Shown one piece after another: positions 59,910 to 64,000 of a DNA stretch of 64,000 bases. Within the stretch, counting starts at the first letter, position 1. Every line of letters starts with the position of its first letter. The translations under genes were made by a program, and so were the position numbers. Source of the DNA: JBBRRP01 sp038251425 (GTDB lineage: Bacteria; Myxococcota_A; Polyangia; Polyangiales; Polyangiaceae); NCBI GenBank assembly GCA_038251425.1, contig JBBSBI010000009.1:1-64000 (forward strand), written 5' to 3'. The notes under the pieces are model-generated. The model was not told the origin of the DNA. It worked only from the letters and a program-made list of their open reading frames with translations, and did not search any database.

Positions 59910-60524
59910 TCAGCGACCGCGTTGAATCCCCGCGGCTCGCTTCTCAGCTATGCGAGTCACATTCTTCAAGGAGGGCGCGCCAGAACGCACGAAGGTCCCT
60001 CGAAAGCTTAGTTCGAAGGTGAGCGAGTCGCTGCCTATTTCCAACGTCGAATCGGGAGAACTCATCAGCATCAACGCACTAACGTCCGCCGTGGTCGCCA
60101 CGCGAAGGCTCGCGTTGAGTCCATCTGCCAACGCCCAGATCAGTTTCTCCCCAGGGCGCAGGTATTGCTTAACCGCGCTGGTTAAGGAACACGCTTCTGA
60201 TCCAAGCTCCGCTCGCTCTAGATCAGTCGCAAATGCAAGCCTTTGCCCACCAAATTTGGCGCGTGCTAGCGACGGGCGTATCAAAAGCGCTACCTCGGGA
60301 ATCGCCGCGCGCAGCGCAATTTTGCGGAGCTCAAAGCGGAAAGCGCCCCGCGCACGGATGTGAACGCCAACGCCCTCCGAAAACGAAATGTCTCCCTCCG
60401 AGGGTGCTTCTAGTTCAAGCCAGCATCGCTCCTCTCCCTTAGAAGGCATATCGAAACGCAGAGGTGCTAGGTCGCGTAGTAAATCAGCCAAATCCGAGCG
60501 TGATAGTTGAGCTTTCAAAATCAT
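59910..60524 (-). CDS. Unknown protein, about 204 residues
   Basis: This is a soluble, mixed alpha/beta protein without signal or membrane helix. Segments include SDLADLLRDLAPLRFDMP, GEERCWLELEAPSEGDISFSEGVGVHIRARGAFRFELRKIALRAAIPEVALLIRPSLA, AVKQYLRPGEKLIWALADGLNASLRVA and LTFELSFRGTFVRSGAPSLKNVTRI. The regular strand pattern and balanced composition support a real gene. I do not recognise the family. It stands alone, with 127 bp to the cytochrome gene. Confidence 0.6.
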   Translation of the reverse strand: MILKAQLSRSDLADLLRDLAPLRFDMPSKGEERCWLELEAPSEGDISFSEGVGVHIRARGAFRFELRKIALRAAIPEVALLIRPSLARAKFGGQRLAFATDLERAELGSEACSLTSAVKQYLRPGEKLIWALADGLNASLRVATTADVSALMLMSSPDSTLEIGSDSLTFELSFRGTFVRSGAPSLKNVTRIAEKRAAGIQRGR

Positions 60525-61054
60525 GACGGGCTCTTTGAGTTGGGAGTAATGGGGGTTCCTGAAGGGGCGCTAGGCTACGGGTGCTCCCGAGGCGTTGCAG
60601 GCACCGTACCAGGCAGGCGTTCGGAGACATCAGCGAAGATGCCGCGCGCATAAAAGCCACGGCGAGGCGCTTTACCGCTCACACGGGCAAACGGCACGAA
60701 CGTTGCTTGGCCAATCCTCAGCGCCAATATGTCTACCAGAATTCCCAAAGCGAACCTGTCACAACCGCGGTTCAACCCATGCTGCGACAGTGATGCCAAA
60801 ACGCCACGGTCAGGGGTGCGGCGCTCCAGGATCCTGTCGCGTCTAGCGCGAGTTCTTTCAGCGTGTGCTTGGGTCATTTCGGTCCGTCAATGGGCTATTA
60901 TCCCTGCAACCTTCGATGCGCTCGATGGCGAGCCTTATGACCTCAGCGAGGTCGCCGCGCAGGCCCCCTACGTAATCCCCACGCTGCCTCCACCCGACTT
61001 CAATCTCAGGGTAAGCCGGAACGAACTCTTAGTTCAATTGCGATTGGCATTCTA
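60525..61054. other. 530-bp region without a convincing gene
   Basis: Frames of 70-108 codons exist on both strands but overlap each other, lack ribosome-binding sites and show Arg-rich shadow composition. The region separates the unknown minus-strand gene from the plus-strand SemiSWEET-like gene and presumably carries both promoters. Nothing else is seen. Confidence 0.4.
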
Positions 61055-61297
61055 ATGGGGGAACAGCCAATCGGGTGGATCAGCTCAGCAATCTTGCTCG
61101 TCACCGTGACAAGCCAGGTGCGCCGCGAGTGGCGGGATCGTTCCGGGAAGCTGGTGTCGAAATGGCTGTTTCTCGGGCAGGCCGCGGGTTCCTTGCTGCT
61201 ACTCTGCGGCTTAGTCGGAGCTGCGATCACGCTCTACCATCGTCGGTCGTCCGGAGAGCGACGATCAAAGTCGGTCGGAGCGCGAGAGACAGCGTGA
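61055..61297 (+). CDS. SemiSWEET/PQ-loop-like small membrane protein
   Basis: This 80-residue protein has two visible hydrophobic segments (IGWISSAILLVTVTSQV and KWLFLGQAAGSLLLLCGLVGAAITLY). The pattern GWISSAILL...QV..EWR..SG..VSKWLFLGQ is typical of bacterial SemiSWEET/PQ-loop proteins, which are half-size sugar transporters that work as dimers. Those have three helices; the third is compressed or the gene is slightly short. A basic tail follows. It ends five bases before the methyltransferase start and is probably co-transcribed. The substrate is unknown. Confidence 0.65.
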   Translation: MGEQPIGWISSAILLVTVTSQVRREWRDRSGKLVSKWLFLGQAAGSLLLLCGLVGAAITLYHRRSSGERRSKSVGARETA

Positions 61298-61301
61298 GCA
61301 T

Positions 61302-62234
61302 GTGACCGCTGAGGAAGAGCCACTTTTAGACCTAGCCCGAGCGCTCGAAGGATTGAACTACCATTTCGTGAGTGTGACCCCCGAAACACGCCGTCGGGTC
61401 CTAGCCAACCGGGGCGGAGCTGAAGCGCAAAGCCGGGATTTGCGTGATGTTTTCGGGTGGAATTTACCATTCGAGGCGGAGCTGCTCCCGGCGGGGCTTC
61501 TCGACACCATGTTGCGGGCGGAGATCGTGGACACGACTGCGGGACTGATGCGTTCTTCGGTGGGGTTTTCTACGTGTATGGGGCGCCTCTTTGTTCGCTC
61601 CGCGGCGCCGACCACCGCTAAGGATGCAGTGTTCTTCGGCCCCGACACCTACCGATTTTGCGCGTTTCTAAAGCAGATGAATGCGGCCCACGGGCACCTG
61701 GTGGACATTGGGTGCGGGAGCGGGGCGGGGGGGCTCGTGCTGGCGCAGAATGCCACGACGGTCACCCTGACGGATATCAACGAGCGCGCGCTCGCTTATG
61801 CCCGCATCAACGCGCTGCTCGCAGGCTGCGAGGTGAACTTGGTCGAAAGTAATGTCCTCGAGTCTGTGCACGGCCGCATCGATACCATCGTCGCCAATCC
61901 GCCTTATTTACAAGATACGCTCGGTCGTCAGTATCGACATGGAGGGGGAAGTCACGGTGAAGCCCTCGGACTACGCATCGTCGAGCAAGCAGTCGAAAGC
62001 TTGCGGCCAAACGGCGTTTTGCTGCTTTATACGGGTGCGCCGATCATCGCGGGGCGGGATTCGTTTTGGGAGCAAGCGAAGCCCATGCTTGCCCGAAGGC
62101 ATGCGCGCATTCAGTACTTGGAAATCGACCCAGATATCTTTAGCGAAGAGCTCGAGCTCCCTGTCAATCAGGGAGTAGAGCGTTTCGCCGCCGTTGGCCT
62201 TTGTGCATGGATGCCGGGCAGCAGCTGGCCTTAA
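61302..62234 (+). CDS. Class I SAM-dependent methyltransferase with NPPY motif
   Basis: This is a 310-residue protein with a GTG start. The SAM-binding motif LVDIGCGSGAGGLVLAQ is followed by acidic strand-end VTLTDINERALAYARINALLAG, and the catalytic motif IVANPPYLQD identifies the HemK/PrmC/RlmG-like group that methylates Gln or N6/N2 of purines. A helical region of about 120 residues precedes the catalytic domain. The substrate cannot be told; the neighbouring haem-oxygenase-like gene hints at a small-molecule pathway rather than housekeeping. The next gene begins near its 3' end. Confidence 0.85.
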   Translation: MTAEEEPLLDLARALEGLNYHFVSVTPETRRRVLANRGGAEAQSRDLRDVFGWNLPFEAELLPAGLLDTMLRAEIVDTTAGLMRSSVGFSTCMGRLFVRSAAPTTAKDAVFFGPDTYRFCAFLKQMNAAHGHLVDIGCGSGAGGLVLAQNATTVTLTDINERALAYARINALLAGCEVNLVESNVLESVHGRIDTIVANPPYLQDTLGRQYRHGGGSHGEALGLRIVEQAVESLRPNGVLLLYTGAPIIAGRDSFWEQAKPMLARRHARIQYLEIDPDIFSEELELPVNQGVERFAAVGLCAWMPGSSWP

Positions 62235-62254
62235 AGTTGCAACTACGGGGGCGC

Positions 62255-63205
62255 ATGGTCGTTCTGAAGTCTATCGTGTGGGAGCAAACTTCCCGTTTGT
62301 CGCTCCAGCTGAAGCTCGCGGAGTTCAATCGTCAGAGGCTGGCGCCGTCTTTTCACGACTCGGTTTTCCAGAGCACTCGCCTGGAGCAGACGCTCGGCGA
62401 ACAGTCGGATCTTCAGATGAGGGAATGCCGCTTCGTGGAACGCGAAAGGCTGGGGATTGCCGATGCTGCAGCGCGCGCTCCGAGCGATGCCGATTCCTTC
62501 ATCGAGTGGTTTGAGGGGCTCGAAGCAGAGGGGCCCGGTCAGGGGCACCCACTGTTTCCGTGGCTTGCGGATGTTGCCGATAATGAACAGATGCGGTGGT
62601 TTATCGGACAAGAAATGTTGGGTGAGGCCGGTTTTGAAGATCTCGTTGCCCTCACCCAAGTGAAGCTGCCCACCCGCGCAAAGCTCGAGCTAGCTCGGAA
62701 CTACTGGGACGAAATGGGGCAAGGCAAAGAAGCCGGCATGCATGGTCCCATGCTGGCACGCCTGGCACAGGACCTTCAGATCGACGTGCTTCGAACAGAG
62801 CCCATTTGGGAAGTATTGGCGCTCAGCAACCTGATGGTGGCCCTGGCGATGCATCGCCACTACACCTTTCAATCCATTGGAGCTTTGGGTGTCATTGAGC
62901 TCACGGCGCCCGGACGCGCTACGTTAGTGAATCAGGGCCTCAAACGGCTGGGGATCTCCGGCCAAACGCGCCAATATTTTGCACTCCACGCGACGCTCGA
63001 TCGGCGCCATTCCGCCGCGTGGAATCGCGAGGTGATAGCTCCGCTCATTCGTTCCAACCCCGCGTTAGCGCGCCCAATCGCCGAAGGGGCGCTGATGCGG
63101 CTCCGCGCAGGCGAGCGCGCGTTCGAACGCTACACCTCATTACTGGGATTGAAGACTACTTTTACCAATGCGCCGACCGAAGCGCGACGGCACATTGCTT
63201 GCTAG
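62255..63205 (+). CDS. Haem-oxygenase-like di-iron family protein
   Basis: This is an approximately 316-residue, all-helical protein of the iron-containing redox enzyme/Haem_oxygenas_2 family. Likely metal-binding helices are WFIGQEMLGEAGFEDLVALTQ, LARNYWDEMGQGKEAGMHGPML and YFALHATLDRRHSAAWNREVIAPL, which match the Glu/Asp/His spacing of the haem-oxygenase-like oxidase superfamily. Members do varied oxidations in natural-product and lipid pathways. I use the ATG at 62255; an ATG at 62207 or start at 62201 would overlap the methyltransferase gene. It follows that gene directly, suggesting one pathway. Confidence 0.8.
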   Translation: MVVLKSIVWEQTSRLSLQLKLAEFNRQRLAPSFHDSVFQSTRLEQTLGEQSDLQMRECRFVERERLGIADAAARAPSDADSFIEWFEGLEAEGPGQGHPLFPWLADVADNEQMRWFIGQEMLGEAGFEDLVALTQVKLPTRAKLELARNYWDEMGQGKEAGMHGPMLARLAQDLQIDVLRTEPIWEVLALSNLMVALAMHRHYTFQSIGALGVIELTAPGRATLVNQGLKRLGISGQTRQYFALHATLDRRHSAAWNREVIAPLIRSNPALARPIAEGALMRLRAGERAFERYTSLLGLKTTFTNAPTEARRHIAC

Positions 63206-63214
63206 GTTGTTGGC

Positions 63215-63703
63215 ATGACAACAACCAACCGTGACCACCTTCTTTCGATCATTCAGGAGTTCGACACGGGTATTCTAGTTACTCGCACCCCGGGGGGTGA
63301 CCTGCGCGGTCGACCCATGGGGGTGGCTGAGGTCCAAGCGGACGGAAGCCTCTACTTCTGTGATTCACTGAAGAGCGAAAAGCATGCAGAGCTCGTCGCG
63401 GATTCTCACGTCGTGGTGGCCTTTCAAAGCAAAAACAAGTTTGCCTCATTGTCCGGTGTTGCCATGGTCGAAAAAGACAGGGCGACCATACGCAGACTGT
63501 GGAGGGAGACTTGGAAGATTTGGTTTCCCGTTGGCCCGGACGATCCAGATCTATGCCTGATCCGCGTTGATCCGACAGAAGGGGAGTATTGGGATAACAG
63601 TGGCGCGCGCGGCGTCAAGTTTGTGATTGACGCCGCCAAAGCCTATATCAGCGGGGAACGCGTCGTTACCACCGAAAATGAGAATGCCAAAGTGAAGCTT
63701 TAG
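63215..63703 (+). CDS. Pyridoxamine 5'-phosphate oxidase-fold protein
   Basis: This 162-residue split-barrel flavin-binding protein is of the general-stress-protein 26 type. Typical segments are DTGILVTRTPGGDLRGRPMGVAEVQADGSLYFCDS, KHAELVADSHVVVAFQSKNKFASLSGVAMVEKDRATIRRLW and IWFPVGPDDPDLCLIRVDPTEGEYWDNSG. Such proteins bind FMN or related cofactors and are often stress-induced. It starts 9 bp after the haem-oxygenase-like gene, so it probably belongs to the same transcript. Confidence 0.88.
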   Translation: MTTTNRDHLLSIIQEFDTGILVTRTPGGDLRGRPMGVAEVQADGSLYFCDSLKSEKHAELVADSHVVVAFQSKNKFASLSGVAMVEKDRATIRRLWRETWKIWFPVGPDDPDLCLIRVDPTEGEYWDNSGARGVKFVIDAAKAYISGERVVTTENENAKVKL

Positions 63704-63754
63704 TTAGAAACAAAATCGCGTTGCACGCCCGTCCGCTATCCTGGCGCATTGCGA

Positions 63755-64000
63755 GTGCTCCGCGGACGGCGGCGCACCTTGGCGCGTTACGCCGCGGGCG
63801 TCGTCGCTACCCCACATGCCGCAGAAATGGCGACGCTCTGGGCCGCGGTCATCACGGCTCCCCCGGGGATCCGCGGCGAATCGGCAGAGGAGGTTCGCGC
63901 GTTTGCGGCGCGCCACGGATCTCCGCTAGTTATCAAGCCAGACATCGGCTCAGGCGCCAGCGACACCTGGAGGTTTGGCACCGCCCACGCGGGCCGCCGC
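63755..64000 (+). CDS. N-terminal part of an ATP-grasp-like protein (3' end outside window)
   Basis: The frame from the GTG at 63755 stays open to the window edge. It reads RYAAGVVATPHAAEMATLWAAVITAPPGIRGESAEEVRAFAARHGSPLVIKPDIGSGASDTWRF. The segment FA..HG.PLVIKPD.GSGA with a following aromatic matches the ATP-binding lead strand of ATP-grasp enzymes. The true start is uncertain because the upstream bases are GC-rich and no ribosome-binding site is clear. Its ligase substrate cannot be inferred from this fragment. Confidence 0.5.
   Translation, partial: MLRGRRRTLARYAAGVVATPHAAEMATLWAAVITAPPGIRGESAEEVRAFAARHGSPLVIKPDIGSGASDTWRFGTAHAGRR

Noticed and set aside
60575..60877. A 100-codon minus-strand frame
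   Set aside because: It is Arg-rich, overlaps plus-strand frames and has no homology-like pattern or ribosome-binding site.

Overview
The window looks like chromosome of a Myxococcota bacterium, most likely a Polyangia relative. The clues are paired DUF1592/DUF1552 genes, Gly/Ser-rich lipoproteins with Kazal-like and Cys-rich repeats, a Ser/Thr kinase next to a TPR-PEGA protein, an ice-binding-domain lipoprotein, and many outer-membrane proteins. This placement is inference; the window has no rRNA or taxonomic marker. I saw no tRNA, rRNA, CRISPR array, prophage or insertion sequence.

Layout. 1-6.1 kb: end of a membrane protein, an AraC-type regulator, a two-module Kazal-like lipoprotein, and a DUF1592/DUF1552 pair. 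6.1-8.1 kb, minus strand: an MnmC-like methyltransferase coupled to tRNA-guanine transglycosylase, both acting on anticodon position 34. 8.3-16.9 kb, plus strand: a cobalamin riboswitch followed by a tightly overlapping B12 operon. It encodes a TonB-dependent receptor, a beta-propeller-like surface lipoprotein reminiscent of Bacteroides BtuG, BtuF, BtuC, BtuD, CobU, a DUF71 ATP-binding protein, and a second BtuF-like protein with no signal peptide. 16.9-19.2 kb: a decayed class I ribonucleotide reductase gene, carrying a 32-bp inversion, that runs into a truncated antitoxin and an intact PIN toxin. 19.3-26.2 kb, minus: TamB and a TamA with a lipobox.

26.2-36.8 kb is a stress region: YtxH-like, GlsB/YeaQ-like, glycine-zipper, hemerythrin and large catalase genes, then a YihY membrane protein and a PAS/GAF hybrid histidine kinase. 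36.9-42.2 kb holds outer-membrane phospholipase A between two paralogous unknown genes, two beta-barrel-like proteins, a frameshifted Cys-rich protein, and a repeat-dense intergenic region. 42.2-50.8 kb is a seven-gene minus-strand operon: kinase, TPR-PEGA protein, Cys-repeat protein, C39-like peptidase lipoprotein, small membrane protein, outer-membrane protein, AsmA/TamB-like bridge. It is bracketed by identical 18-bp palindromes.

51-64 kb: a response regulator, the ice-binding-type lipoprotein, an FAD oxidoreductase with an SDR, a second stress cluster (glycine-zipper, BON), an aldo/keto reductase fragment, a disrupted cytochrome c, a SemiSWEET-like protein, a methyltransferase, a haem-oxygenase-like di-iron protein, a PNPOx-fold protein and the start of an ATP-grasp-like gene.

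Several genes are broken (nrdA, antitoxin, Cys-rich protein, cytochrome, aldo/keto reductase). Some single-base breaks could be assembly errors, but the nrdA inversion and the aldo/keto reductase truncation look like real decay.
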